The translations under genes and the position numbers were made by a program. From assembly GCF_964340395.1 (NCBI RefSeq), contig NC_135563.1:19144651-19167150 (forward strand): DNA of 22,500 nucleotides, given 5' to 3'. The stretch comes from Glandiceps talaboti (taxonomy: Eukaryota > Hemichordata > Enteropneusta > Spengelidae). Under the pieces are notes generated by a model. That model saw only the letters and a list, made by a program, of their open reading frames with translations. It had not been told where the DNA came from and did no database searches. Below, one piece after another: positions 1 through 10,559 of this stretch (position 1 is the first letter of the stretch; every line of letters starts with the position of its first letter).

Positions 1-292
1 GTCTCTAACGGAGAAGATTTTATTGTCACATTAAATTTTTTTAGATGCACGATGAATATTCATGACTATTCATCTAAAGGTACTAAGCACTTAGGAGTTA
101 TGAATATTCAAATATGTATATATATTTATGTTACGTGAAATCATGAAATGACTCTCCTTAACCAAAGGTTTATGGAAATACATTTATTTCCAGGAATGGC
201 GTTCGCTTTAATTTGAAACGTTTGAATAGTTCAGTATTTCAAACGTAGGCAGGTTTTATTTATATATGTACACACTGAAATTGACTATGACA
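1..292. other. Non-coding, no recognisable feature
   Basis: AT-rich unique sequence with no open frame of note and no repeat. It ends where the 54-bp minisatellite begins. Confidence 0.6.
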
Positions 293-2350
293 TATTACAT
301 GATATAACATGAGATGACATCATGTGACATGACATATGAGATGACACGACACAAGAATTTACATTATGAACATTACATCGCATATGGTATGACATGACAT
401 GACACAAGACATGAGATGACATTGTGTAACATTACATCACATATGGTATGACATGACACAACAAGACGTGAATTGACATTTAGTAATATGACACGACATG
501 AAATGACATTATGTAACATTACATCGCATATGGTATGACATGACACAAGACATGAGATGACATTATGTAACATTACATCGCATATGGTATGACATGACAC
601 AAGACATGAGATGACATTGTGTAGCATTACATCGCATATAGTATGACATGACACAAGACATGAGATGACATTATGTAACATTACATCACATATGGTATGA
701 CATGACACAAGACATGAGATGACATTGTGTAACATTACATCACATATGGTACGACATGACGCAAGACATGAGATAACATTATGTAACATTACATCACATA
801 TGGTATGACATGACACAAGACATGAGATGACATTGTGTAACATTACATCACATATGGTATGACATGACACACGACATGAGGTGACATTGTGTAACATTAC
901 ATCGCATATAGTATGACATGACATAAGACATGAGGTGACATTATGTAACATTACATCACATATGGTATGACATGACACAAGACATGAAATGACATTATGT
1001 AACATTACATCACATATGGTATGACATGACACAAGACATGAAATGACATTATGTAACATTACATAGCATATGGTATGACATGACATGACACAAGACATGA
1101 GGTGACATTGTGTAACATTACATCGCATATAGTAGGACATGACACAAGACATGAGGTGACATTGTGTAACATTACATCGCATATAGTATGACATGACACA
1201 AGACAAGAAATGACATTATGTAACATTTCATCGCATATAGTATGGCATGACACAAGACATGAGATGACATTATGTAACATTACATCATATATGGTATGAC
1301 ATGACACAAGACATGAGGTGACATTGTGTAACATGACATCACATGATATGACATGACACAAGACATGAGGTGACATTGTGTAACATTGCATCGCATATGG
1401 TATGACATGACACAAGACATGAGATGACATTATGTAACATTACATCACATATGGTATGATATGACACAAGACATGAGATGACATTATGTAACATTACATC
1501 GCATATGGTATGATATGACACAACAAGACATGAAATGACATTTAGTAATATGACACAAGACATGAAATGACATTGTGTAACATTTCATCGCATATAGTTT
1601 GAAATGACACAAGACATGAGATGACATTATGTAACATTACATCACATATGGTATGACATGACACAAGACATGAGATGACATTATGTAACATTACATCGCA
1701 TATAGTATGACATGACACAAGACATGAAATGACATTATGTAACATTACATCGCATATAGTATGACATGACACAAGACGTGAAATGACATTATGTAACATT
1801 TCATCGCATATAGTATGACATGACACAAGACATGAAATGACATTGTGTAACATTTCATCGCATATAGTATGACATGACATAAGGCAAGAGATGACATTAT
1901 GTAACATTACATCACATATGGTATGACATGACACATGACATGAAATGACATTGTGTAACATTTCATCGCATATGATATGACATGACACAAGACATGAGAT
2001 GACATTATGTAACATTACATCACATATGGTATGATGTGACACAAGACATGAGATGACATTATGTAACATTACATCACATATGGTATGACATGACACAAGA
2101 CATGAGATGACATTATGTAACATTACATCACATATGGTATGACATGACACAAGACATGAGGTGACATTATGTAACATTACATCGCATATGGTATAACATG
2201 ACACAAGACATGAGATGACATTATGTAACATTACATCGCATATAGTATGACGTGACACAAGACGAGATGAGATGACCTGGCATGGTTTGAGATGACATGA
2301 GACACAATGAGCCGACATTAAGTAAACTTAACATGACATGACATGACATT
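293..2350. repeat. 54-bp minisatellite array, about 38 units
   Basis: A unit built on motifs such as gacatgacacaagacatga, gatgacattatgtaacatta and catcacatatggtat recurs every 54 bp, with about 5-15% divergence between units. Two unit flavours alternate irregularly, one with catcacatatggt and one with catcgcatatagt. A rarer variant containing acacaacaagac and gacatttagtaatatgac occurs near 458-500 and again near 1518-1560. Because 54 is a multiple of three and the unit lacks stops in one minus-strand frame, long repetitive minus-strand open frames (an 18-residue period ending ...HTICDVMLHNVIS) appear. They are artefacts, not genes. The array decays at its 3' end into short gacat repeats (2270-2350). 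Confidence 0.95.
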
Positions 2351-2798
2351 GCATAAATGTTTTGATATTTAGATATTGTTTTGTGTTAGACATTTTGTTG
2401 GAAATTTCATGTTTGGCTATTTCATAGAAATAAACTGTAATGTCATTTATACAGCATATTTATGAAATTATTTTTTGTTGATAGCATTAAGTCACACTAC
2501 GTTGACGTCATTGCATTTCTATCGTATCACCTAAAGAGTACTTATTCTATGCTTAAGAGTGGCGTTGGTATAAATCGTGATGGAAATCGTGGCTGTGAGT
2601 ATCTAGTAATAATTTATAAAACTGTGTGGTTATTTCGTGTACATCTGTGTACAAACTCGAAACATCACTATACAGCGCAGACAATGACCGAAAATCCTAT
2701 TCGTGGAACTGCAGCGTTGGTCCACCGATAAAAACATCGTTAGAAATAGGTATTTGAATCTGGGTGAAACACTCTCACTTTGGTACCCCCTCCCCGCG
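2351..2798. other. Non-coding spacer between minisatellite and trinucleotide block
   Basis: Unique sequence. An 89-codon open frame at 2462-2731 has no recognisable domain, no splice context and no repeat-free support, so it is not called as a gene. A palindromic cAMP-response-like octamer lies at 2503-2510. Confidence 0.5.
2503..2510. promoter_or_regulatory. Palindromic CRE-like octamer TGACGTCA
   Basis: An exact TGACGTCA, the CREB/ATF consensus. It lies about 2.7 kb upstream of gene 1. An octamer is expected by chance about once in three windows this size, so function is speculative. Confidence 0.2.
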
Positions 2799-2867
2799 TG
2801 ATGATGATGGTGGTGGTGGTGATGGTGATGGTGACGGTGGTAGTGGTGGTGGTGGTGGTGGTGGTGG

Positions 2868-2943
<76 letters not shown>

Positions 2944-2976
2944 GGTGGTGGTGGTGGTGGTGGTGGTGGTGGTGAT
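2799..2976. repeat. Compound trinucleotide microsatellite (GGT/GAT)n
   Basis: A GGT-rich stretch runs into about 20 pure GAT units and then about 15 GGT units. Every frame across it is open, producing poly-Asp/poly-Gly, poly-Met/poly-Val, poly-His or poly-Pro/poly-Ser frames that should not be read as proteins. Confidence 0.97.
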
Positions 2977-5228
2977 AACATGTATACAAATGACCTTACT
3001 TGCAAAACATTATTGATATACACTGCCCTGCAAATTACCTTCCCAAAAGATATATCAGACCCCTGGCAGATAGCTATTTTTATTTGTATCAGCACTGCGT
3101 TGTTTTATCATTCCTATACACGAATTGACTTGGTGAACTGATATTATTCGCTAAGTTCTTATCATAAGAGTCTCATGGGGTACTAACAAGCTCACATCTT
3201 AGGAATATTAAACGACTAATTAACTACAATTGATAGAAATAAGGCAGGCGTTAAGTTAATGAACATTATGAAGTGTACATTAACTGTCAAAGACAAACCT
3301 GTCAGTTATGCTTACGTGTCAGTGCTGTTCATAATTGGGTAAGGGTGTGACAACTTGTATCATTAATGTCCCTACTCAGACAAAATACCACAAACCAAAT
3401 TATTCTATTTATGTATCGTTGGTTCTAAAGCATGAAATAAAAGTCAATGGGACATATTCCCTTTCGTACAATGCCACTCCATTCTCTGTACTCGAACGAC
3501 CGACTGTAGGGTCACCAATGTTTATTGTATGAGTATTTTATTACCTTAATATAATTTAGTCATGTAGAAATTAGTATGTAGAAGATATAAACACAAATTA
3601 AAGCGAACGATGAACACCTGCAGTTTCTATATAACCTGTCAAGAGGTCAAAGGGCGACCTGTTAATAAGTTCGCCTTCGTAACGTCAATTTGATTACAAG
3701 GTTCCATTTGTTGAAACAAACATGTAATTATAGGTATTAAACTAAGTCTTAGCATATTCGGTGTTGGCTGTCATGCCCCTGGATCTGGGTCTGCGACATC
3801 GTTCTCTTCCGAAATTACGTTGTAATCTGTCGATCGTGTTATTGTGTTTGTGATTCGAAGGTAAGGAAGTAATCATGCCTGTCTTTGAACTCGCGGAGTC
3901 CACGTTTTGGCTATTTCTACAAACAAAAACCCTGACCTAATATACTGTGATGAACTTTCAATTTGATATCGAGGTTATTACCTATCAATATGTATAAATT
4001 ACTTTATAAGTACTAATTATACAACTATCAAACTCACAGTTTTATTTTTTTTCAATCAGCTGTCACCACAGCAAATGACACCCTTGTTGATAACGGATAC
4101 AGTGGGGCAATGAAAGACTAGAAACAAAACAAACTTAAATGTTTGTGTTATGCATATAGATTTGACATATTTAACCTTTTTGCACCACACACCGATCAAT
4201 AATGTCCTTTGAAGCCAGGATCGCTATCACAATACTTAAATAATTATTCTGGTCTAGCTTCGTGTACCTTACGAGTTCCTCTAGGCATATCATATCAGGT
4301 TTAGTTGTCAACATATATACCCCCAGTGACTACATGTGATATGGTTATTCACATTCGTTTTAGCCTAGATAACATTTCCCTAAAGCCGACAAGGTTTAAT
4401 ATTAGTACAATTTCGTGTTGCTTGGTGGCTAAAGTGCACTGAGGTAATTTCCGTTGCTCTTCGTGCAATCCGTGATCCATAAAAGCGCCGACGCCATGAC
4501 AGGGAAGGTGAAAAATCTCAAGTTTTGAGAAATTAGTTCGTACCCAAGCAATACCAGAAATTGGCATTTGGAAAATATTTTAAAAAAATAAATTAATGGT
4601 TTGAATGAAGTATATGTACCTAGCTAAATTTCAAGGCACGTGGTGCTAATCTCCACATGACTCTGTATTACTGCAGCCCACTGAGGTATTACTCATTATA
4701 TATGTATTGAGGTGTGTGTACAAGAATATCGCCTCTTTTTCTGCCAAATATAAAATATAATCAGCACTGCAAACGCAATCACAATTTCAACCTATTACAG
4801 TAAACATTGTATTACTTACGGAAAAAATCAACCTGTCGTTAACATGGCCAGTGTCCAATTATTGGTATTTTAACAATTTTAAGTAAATATATATTGTTAG
4901 TTGTTTGATCGAAAAAATAGTACCCTGTTTTAGCTAGTACAACTTTAACATTCGTCTATACTGTAAAGTACTTGAAGATACTTGAAAATAGGGTGTACCA
5001 AGTTATCGGATAAGAACTAGAGTTAATACGTACGTGTCATTATCCCATTCATTAAGTATGTTAATTTATCATGTTCCACCTTTATGACTAACAAGACATG
5101 TCATATCTATTTCATAGAACAGTAACAACGCACCAAAGCATCACTTCAACTGATAGCATATCATTTGGACTGGTACACACATATTATCACCCAGAAAGAC
5201 TAGACGTTAGCTAATTGCCATTTGGATA
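2977..5228. other. Intergenic region upstream of gene 1
   Basis: AT-rich unique sequence with no coding feature I can support. Small open frames at 3335-3532 (+) and 4349-4567 (-) show no domain or coding signature. The promoter and 5' UTR of gene 1 should lie in the 3' part, but no convincing TATA box or initiator can be assigned. A degenerate direct repeat of nuclear-receptor half sites (AGGTCA, 1-bp spacer, AGGGCG) sits at 3644-3656. Confidence 0.5.
3644..3656 (+). promoter_or_regulatory. DR1-like nuclear receptor element, degenerate
   Basis: AGGTCA, one spacer base, then AGGGCG. The second half site departs from AGGTCA at two positions. It is listed because a perfect DR1 occurs about 2 kb downstream in intron 1 of gene 1. 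Function is inference only. Confidence 0.2.
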
Positions 5229-5286
5229 ATGAATACAATAGTGCTTGTTTGGAGTTCTTATTGTTATCTATTGATAGTTTCTAAAG
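5229..5286 (+). CDS. Gene 1 exon 1: signal peptide
   Basis: ATG at 5229 opens MNTIVLVWSSYCYLLIVSK, a hydrophobic signal-peptide core. The exon ends in phase 1 before gtaagt (5287). This start is chosen because it is the only ATG giving a hydrophobic leader that joins in frame to exon 2. An untranslated exon further upstream cannot be excluded. Confidence 0.8.
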
Positions 5287-8200
5287 GTAAGTAACTTAGA
5301 CATCCGTCACTGCTATCCTTAGATTTCTACAATTTAGTGAGTTTAAGCTTTAGAAACTGTGATATCCATCAATGTGTGTATTGAATGGGCAAATATATTT
5401 ATGGAAATTGCGAAGGTAAAATATCTTCAAAACTTCATGTTACTCGCATAAACAGTGTAACGTCACAACACTTATTGAGATCATGCAGACGCATCGTCTC
5501 ATTTTTTGACTAACGCTTTAGCATGTCACGTCCTTGTCAAAGTGTGCCCATTTTACGCAAACAGATACGTATTACGCTCAAGGGAGAAATTTGAATGTAC
5601 AATGACCAAACACTAACTAGTTAGAGGTCAGAGGTCAACGAATATTCCTCATGGATAGTAATTAGCGAATATCATATTATTACGGTGTTATTAATACTAA
5701 AAAAGACTGATAAGCACAGAGCAATGGACAAGTATCACTTACCTATCGCAAACTAAACAATTGTAGCCCAAATATTTCGAGAAACTGGGCTCCTCTTCAT
5801 CAGGGGGTCTCCAGTTCTGTCAAAGAAATCAAGTTCTGTCACACTAAGTACTGAATTCAACAGTTATTGTCATGTAAATTCATTGCTTTTGTCTTAAAAT
5901 GGTACGAATATTAAGTATGGCCAGGTCAGCTGTTAAATATTGATGAAGGGTTGAAATTTTGGTTTCTATGTTAGTGTTTTCTGTTTATGCTTTTGATGAG
6001 TGTTTATTCACGTAGTACTAAATTAGAAGTGGTAATATAACTGATGAAAATGCTTCGCACAGTTCGTGAGTTGCCAGAAACAATTGAGTAAAATCATCTC
6101 AAATTACTAACTTTAATCTAAAAGCACAGTAACATGGTATCATTTGTTCAATAGGAGTAAAGAGTCGTGTTGATACAGAAAACAGACTTCATAGGCATCT
6201 GTTCGGTAACTACAACAAGAATATTCGTCCAGCTGACTACAATGAGACAGCCGTCATTGATTTCGGTCTTGCTATTACACAAATCCTAGATGTGGTGAGT
6301 AACAAACAACTACAAATGTACTTCATGATGCATATCTCGTTATTAGTATAATGAGAACTTTCCCAATAGTAAACTAAAAGTGTGGGTTACTATTTAATCT
6401 TATTAGTAATTGCGGATATAAAAATACTTGAAGCTGCAAATAAATGTCTCCGAAACATTCAACGACGAATATACAGTTCTCTTATTTTCATCATTAACAT
6501 CCCATTCTTATCTTTAAAACCTTTACTTTAGACTAGACTAGTTCAGCTCGAAACATTTCTGTGGCCCTCACCAGATATATTATCCCATCAACCTCCTTTT
6601 TAAAATGTACATAATTTTTTCTTCTGTTTTGTATCTGGTGAATAAGCAAATTCAATTCAATTCAATTCAACTCAAATCAATTGATTTCAATTCAATTCAA
6701 TATAAATCATTTCAATTCAATTCAATATAAATCATTTCAATTCAATTCAATCCAAATCAATTCAATTCAATTCAATTCAAATCAAATCAAATCAATTCAA
6801 TTCAATATAAATCATTTCATTTCATTTCAATTCAATTCAATTCAATTCAATTCAAATCAATTCAACTCAAATAAATTGATTTCAATTCAATTCAATATAA
6901 ATCATTTCAATTCAATCCAATTCAATTCAATCCAATCCAAATCAATTCAATTCAATTCAATTCAAATCAAATCAAATCAAATCAATTCAAATCAATTCAA
7001 CTCAAATCAAATCAATTCAATTCAATTCAATTCAATTCAATTCAATTCAAATCAAATCAATTCAATTCAATTCAACTCAAATCAATTCAATTCAATTCAA
7101 TATAAATCATTTCAATTCAATTCAATTCAATTCAATTCAATTCAATTCAATTCAATTCAATTCAATTCAATTCACTTTTTGAATCAACAAATTATTGATA
7201 TTTCTATCTTATATAAGTTTAACTTACATTAGACACTCTGAATGCTTTCAGGACGAAAAACACCAAATCTTAAAGGCGTCTGGATATGTTGAACAGGTAG
7301 GTATTGTTAAAAGTGACTACTAGTCGCATGGTTGGTGATCTTCAATTTGCATTTTAAACAAAGTTTATATATTTCTAGTTTGTTGAACATAACAAATTAA
7401 TCTCATTGTTACGTACTTAAATCTATCACCTGTAATAGTAATATGATCTGATAAAATATGAGGTTGCATGAACTAAAATATATCAAATGTTTTGTCAGTC
7501 TGCGTAATTTTGGGTACAAAACTAAAAAAATCAGAAAGTATAAGTACGTGTTACTAGTACAATATAATGACTGTCTTTATCTGAACACTTTTCTAGACAT
7601 GGCAAGATAGTCGACTGCAGTGGAATCCGTCAGACTATCATGGACTCAATAAGACAGTGGTTCCAACTGAATGGATATGGTGCTCGGATATGGTACTTCT
7701 CAACAGGTGCGAAATGTTGAAGATATTTTGTATTAGGCTTTCATTTTCGTAAAATCCTACATCAAACGAAGAAAAACCCACTTACTTTTATACTGTCATT
7801 TATCATCGAAACGTACGGACATGCATTTAATTTTTTGCGGAGCATGTGTCGAACAAAATGATAGCAAAGTATGTATGTATGTATGTATGTATGTATGTAT
7901 GTATTTATGTATGTATGTATGTATGTATGTATGTATGTATGTATGTGTATGTATGTGTGTGTATGTGTGTTAATAGAAAATATGTAAATGAAATTAATAT
8001 AAACTGTGACTAAAGGCACATCTGTCATTCACTTTTTATTTCTTTCTCCTACAGCGCCGTGGGACAATATGAATTTGCAATGACTGCACGTGTTTTGATA
8101 TTTTCAAACGGCTTGATCACTTATTTTCCACCCGCTGTGTTTGAAACCCCTTGTATAATGAATATTCTGTACTTCCCTTTTGATGTTCAGCGATGTCCCT

Positions 8201-9675
8201 TGGAATTTGGACCGTGGGCATATACGATTGATCAATCAACAGCACACCCTGTTCGGAATGGTGTGAACGAGGTTATGTTTCTTCCAAGCACGGAATGGAA
8301 TTTAATAAATTCATCGGCTATGTACCTGGAGTTTGGATCAAGTGATTTACAGTCAACATGGGCAATGATACGATACACACTGGTTCTGAAAAGAAGACCC
8401 CTTTTTTACATAGTTAATGTCATTATTCCTTGCATTATGATGGCCTTGTTGACAATGTTAGTTTTTCTGCTACCTTCGGACTCTGGTGAGAAGATGTCAT
8501 TTGGCGTTTCTATTCTTATCACCATGTCAGTTTTTAATCTTCTTGTCGCGGACATAATGCCACCAAGTGCACAAGGTGTGCCGTTGATAGCCCGCTTCCT
8601 CTTTTTCAATACGTGCTTGGTAGCCATGTCAATCGCTGTAAGCGTTTTTGTTCTTCGATTACACCATAGACCGGCCTACGCTCGGAGCATGGGTAGTGTT
8701 ACATACAAACTGTTTTTTAAATGTCTGCCGAAGATGTTGTGTATTAAACTATATGCTGATACATTTCCAAGAAATAAACTTGTCGATGATAAATTTACGA
8801 TGGATGATCAACAAAATTGTAATGGTACAGGTACAGTCAACGTATACGTAAACGATGTTTTTGAAAATTTGGAAAAGAGTGGTAAAGATGTGCCAAGAGT
8901 TGGTGACCAAGCAACCGTTATTACCAAGGAATTTCTTATTCTGATGAAAAGAATGGCTTCCGATTTTCAGTTCGTTAGAAGAAGGGTCGAACTGGACATA
9001 ACTGCGAAAAGGGTATGATGTGGTTTTTGTTAAAGAACACTTACGTTATTTGTGATTTTTCAAGTAGGACGCCATCATAAAATTGTTTTATAAATTGAAA
9101 ATCCAAGATGAATACCCAATCCTCATCCAAATTGCCACTTCAATTTCTTTGTTGGAAAAGCAACACAACTATCGCTCGATAGTTTCCATTGGCCTTTCTC
9201 ATGATCTGTTGGCTGTATTCTCAATTGAAAGGTGTAGAAATGAACTGACTCAACATGAACTGACTCAACACTCTAGACAGTCACTGGGCTGAATACAAAT
9301 ACATCATTAACATAATCTTGGATAGTGTTTGATTTATATACATGTTACTATTCGTGGAACTTTGAACTATGGACTGTTGAACATTTGATTTTTTTTACCT
9401 TTGATCGGCTCATAGGCTTTTAGCCTTCAAAGCTGTACATAATATGATATGATAATATGATATGACATGGTCTTTTATTAGACTAATTCAGCATCATGTT
9501 TCCCTTTCACAGCCATTGAAATAAAGTCATTATATTTTACTTTTCTTAACAGATGACTGAAGAATGGAAATACGTTGCCATGGTTATGGATCGATTGTTC
9601 TTATGTATATCTATGATAATATATGTTTCTGGAACAGTGATTATGTTCACAAACCCAGGAATATACCAAGATTAA
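5229..9675 (+). CDS. nAChR-like Cys-loop channel subunit, gene 1 (6 exons, 477 aa)
   Basis: The product is a predicted plasma-membrane, cation-selective, pentameric ligand-gated channel subunit. The CDS joins 5229-5286, 6155-6294, 7252-7296, 7597-7706, 8055-9012 and 9553-9675, all with GT-AG introns and intact frame. Seen in the protein: signal peptide (about 1-19); nAChR N-terminal motif FGNYNKNIRP (36-45); LQWNP (88-92); Cys-loop cysteines 151 and 165 enclosing 13 residues; loop B Trp172; M1 about 236-258 with the conserved Pro-Cys; M2 264-284 preceded by GEK; M3 about 295-318; M4 about 448-469. Length fits the family. Sequons include NET (49), NKT (99) and NSS. Oddities: no vicinal Cys pair in loop C, where Asp-Leu sits; loop A Tyr replaced by Leu116; loop D Trp replaced by Tyr78; usual W-x-P-D is WCSD (109-112); Ile at M2 9'. 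It is therefore a non-alpha or orphan subunit. Its paralogue lies 3.4 kb downstream. Confidence 0.93.
5625..5637 (+). promoter_or_regulatory. Perfect DR1 nuclear-receptor motif in intron 1
   Basis: AGGTCA-g-AGGTCA, an exact direct repeat with one-base spacing. This is the consensus bound by RXR, HNF4 and COUP-type nuclear receptors. It lies 340 bp into intron 1 of gene 1. An exact 12-position match is unlikely by chance in 22.5 kb, but occupancy is unknown. Confidence 0.4.
6155..6294 (+). CDS. Gene 1 exon 2: start of ligand-binding domain (140 nt)
   Basis: It follows an ...caatag acceptor and ends before gtgagt. It encodes residues 20-66, including LFGNYNKNIRP and ending GLAITQILDV, the hallmark nAChR N-terminal helix and beta-1 strand. 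It begins in phase 1 and ends in phase 0. Gene 2 exon 2 has the identical length. Confidence 0.93.
6651..7174. repeat. Pentanucleotide array (TTCAA)n in gene 1 intron 2
   Basis: About 520 bp of TTCAA units with interspersed ATCAA, CTCAA and TCCAA variants. A longer repeated block (tataaatcatttcaattcaa) recurs near 6710, 6730, 6805, 6895 and 7100, giving a higher-order structure. The open + frame of 183 codons here is pure repeat (NSIQF) and not a gene. The array ends only about 77 bp before the exon 3 start. Confidence 0.97.
7252..7296 (+). CDS. Gene 1 exon 3 (45 nt)
   Basis: Encodes DEKHQILKASGYVEQ (67-81), between a tttcag acceptor and a gtaggt donor. A 45-nt phase-0 exon here is a conserved nAChR feature. 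The loop D position that is normally Trp, as in family motifs like NVW, is Tyr78. Confidence 0.93.
7597..7706 (+). CDS. Gene 1 exon 4: loop A region (110 nt)
   Basis: Encodes residues 82-117 plus two bases of Ser118, between a ttctag acceptor and a gtgcga donor. Contains LQWNP, an N-K-T sequon at 99-101 and EWIWCSDMVLLN. The family consensus is W-x-P-D-(I/V)-V-L-Y-N. Here x-P is Cys-Ser and Tyr is Leu, so loop A is altered. Confidence 0.93.
7869..7969. repeat. (TGTA)n microsatellite in gene 1 intron 4
   Basis: About 100 bp of TGTA units with a few TGTG and TTTA interruptions at the 3' side, ending 85 bp before exon 5. Confidence 0.97.
8055..9012 (+). CDS. Gene 1 exon 5: Cys-loop to M3-M4 loop (958 nt)
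   Basis: It follows a ctacag acceptor and ends AAAAGG before gtatga. It encodes residues 118-437. The Cys-loop runs C151 to C165 (PCIMNILYFPFDVQRC), followed by FGPW with loop B Trp172. M1 starts at PLFYIVNVIIPC, then GEK at 262-264, and M2 contains SVFNLLVADIMPPSA. M3 ends at LRLHH, and the amphipathic end of the M3-M4 loop closes the exon. Confidence 0.95.
9241..9270. repeat. 15-bp tandem duplication in gene 1 intron 5
   Basis: tgaactgactcaaca occurs twice head to tail. It is a small local duplication in an otherwise unique intron (9013-9552), with no apparent function. Confidence 0.8.
9553..9675 (+). CDS. Gene 1 exon 6: M4 and C-terminus (123 nt)
   Basis: Encodes 40 residues (438-477) beginning [17 protein letters not shown], the standard nAChR pre-M4 motif, then M4 and the tail TNPGIYQD before TAA at 9673. 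The acceptor is aacag. Same length as the gene 2 last exon. Confidence 0.95.
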   Translation: MTEEWKYVAMVMDRLFLCISMIIYVSGTVIMFTNPGIYQD

Positions 9676-9731
9676 CCTAGTATATTATTCATGATAAACA
9701 GTAACATACAAACCTTTTAAACAAACCTTCC

Positions 9732-9748
9732 AATAAACATTCAATAAA
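9732..9748 (+). terminator. Two AATAAA polyadenylation signals, gene 1
   Basis: AATAAA occurs at 9732-9737 and 9743-9748, 57-68 bp after the stop codon. This is a suitable distance for a short 3' UTR. Confidence 0.6.
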
Positions 9749-10228
9749 CATAGTTTAATCTTAAAATATTCGAAACAATTGATTAACCAATTAGGTAATT
9801 AATTACAGCAAAATAGTTAGAGTTACAATTGTCTTAAACAATCTATTTATATCTTTGGACTCTGGACTTTCTTCAAGTCATGCTCCTGCTGACGACATCT
9901 CTATTGCGAACTTGATTGTTATTTGCAGTCTCATATTGCTTCCAATGAGAAATGGCACATATCGATGACACTTTTCTTATTGACTAACTACTATGTTAGT
10001 CTCATATTCCATCACATAATGACGTTAATTGTTAATGTACTTTGTCCATGCACTTTTTTTTCACGATGGTTGCCATGATTTCATGTATAAATGCTAACTA
10101 TGGAAAGTGTGTTATTTATTGCAAAGATATCACTGTCTAACGATAATTGCGACGAATTGGAGTTATTCTTGTGAGTGATCGATGTATTCTGCGACAGAGA
10201 TTCAGAGCGTATACTCACATTTGTGCAA
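9749..10228. other. Intergenic, no feature seen
   Basis: AT-rich unique sequence following the predicted 3' end of gene 1. No coding potential or repeat recognised. Confidence 0.5.
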
Positions 10229-10421
10229 TGTATGTATGTATGTATGTATGTATGTATGTATGTATGTATGTATGTATGTATGTATGTATGTATGTATATG
10301 TGTGTGCGTGCTTGCGTATGTATGTATGTATGTATGTATGTATGTATGTATGTATGTATGTATGTATGTGTGTATGTGTATAAGTATAATGCGTGTGTTT
10401 GTGTGTGTATGTATGTACATT

Positions 10422-10461
<40 letters not shown>

Positions 10462-10474
10462 CGCGCGCGTGTGT
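10229..10474. repeat. Compound (TGTA)n / (TG)n microsatellite
   Basis: Two TGTA runs are separated by a TGTG/CGTG interruption near 10300, followed by a TG run with a short CG-rich end (10435-10474). All frames through it are open (YVCM, HTYI, VCVC), so overlapping open frames here are artefacts. Confidence 0.97.
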
Positions 10475-10559
10475 CAAACTAAATGTCAGAGTACCCTGAA
10501 TAGTCATTCAAATGATCCGTGTACATACATAAGCATTATATCTTGTCACATTTTAAAGA

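Noticed and set aside
373-2318. Long minus-strand open frames of 74-277 codons
   Set aside because: They read the 54-bp minisatellite; the 18-residue period is a direct consequence of the repeat.
293-2350. CRISPR-like array
   Set aside because: Units are contiguous and diverged with no unique spacers, in a eukaryotic genome.
2462-2731. 89-codon + strand open frame
   Set aside because: No domain, signal peptide or splice context; length is compatible with chance in this composition.
2630-3141. Open frames giving poly-His, poly-Asp/Gly, poly-Ser/Pro and poly-Met/Val
   Set aside because: They are translations of the GGT/GAT microsatellite in several frames, with no conserved flanking domain.
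6681-7232. 183-codon Asn/Ile/Gln/Phe-rich + strand open frame
   Set aside because: Pure TTCAA repeat inside intron 2 of gene 1.
8406-8627. Minus-strand open frame opposite M1-M3 of gene 1 (and the similar one at 17560-17793 in gene 2)
   Set aside because: Antisense shadow of conserved coding sequence; the similarity between the two merely reflects the sense proteins.
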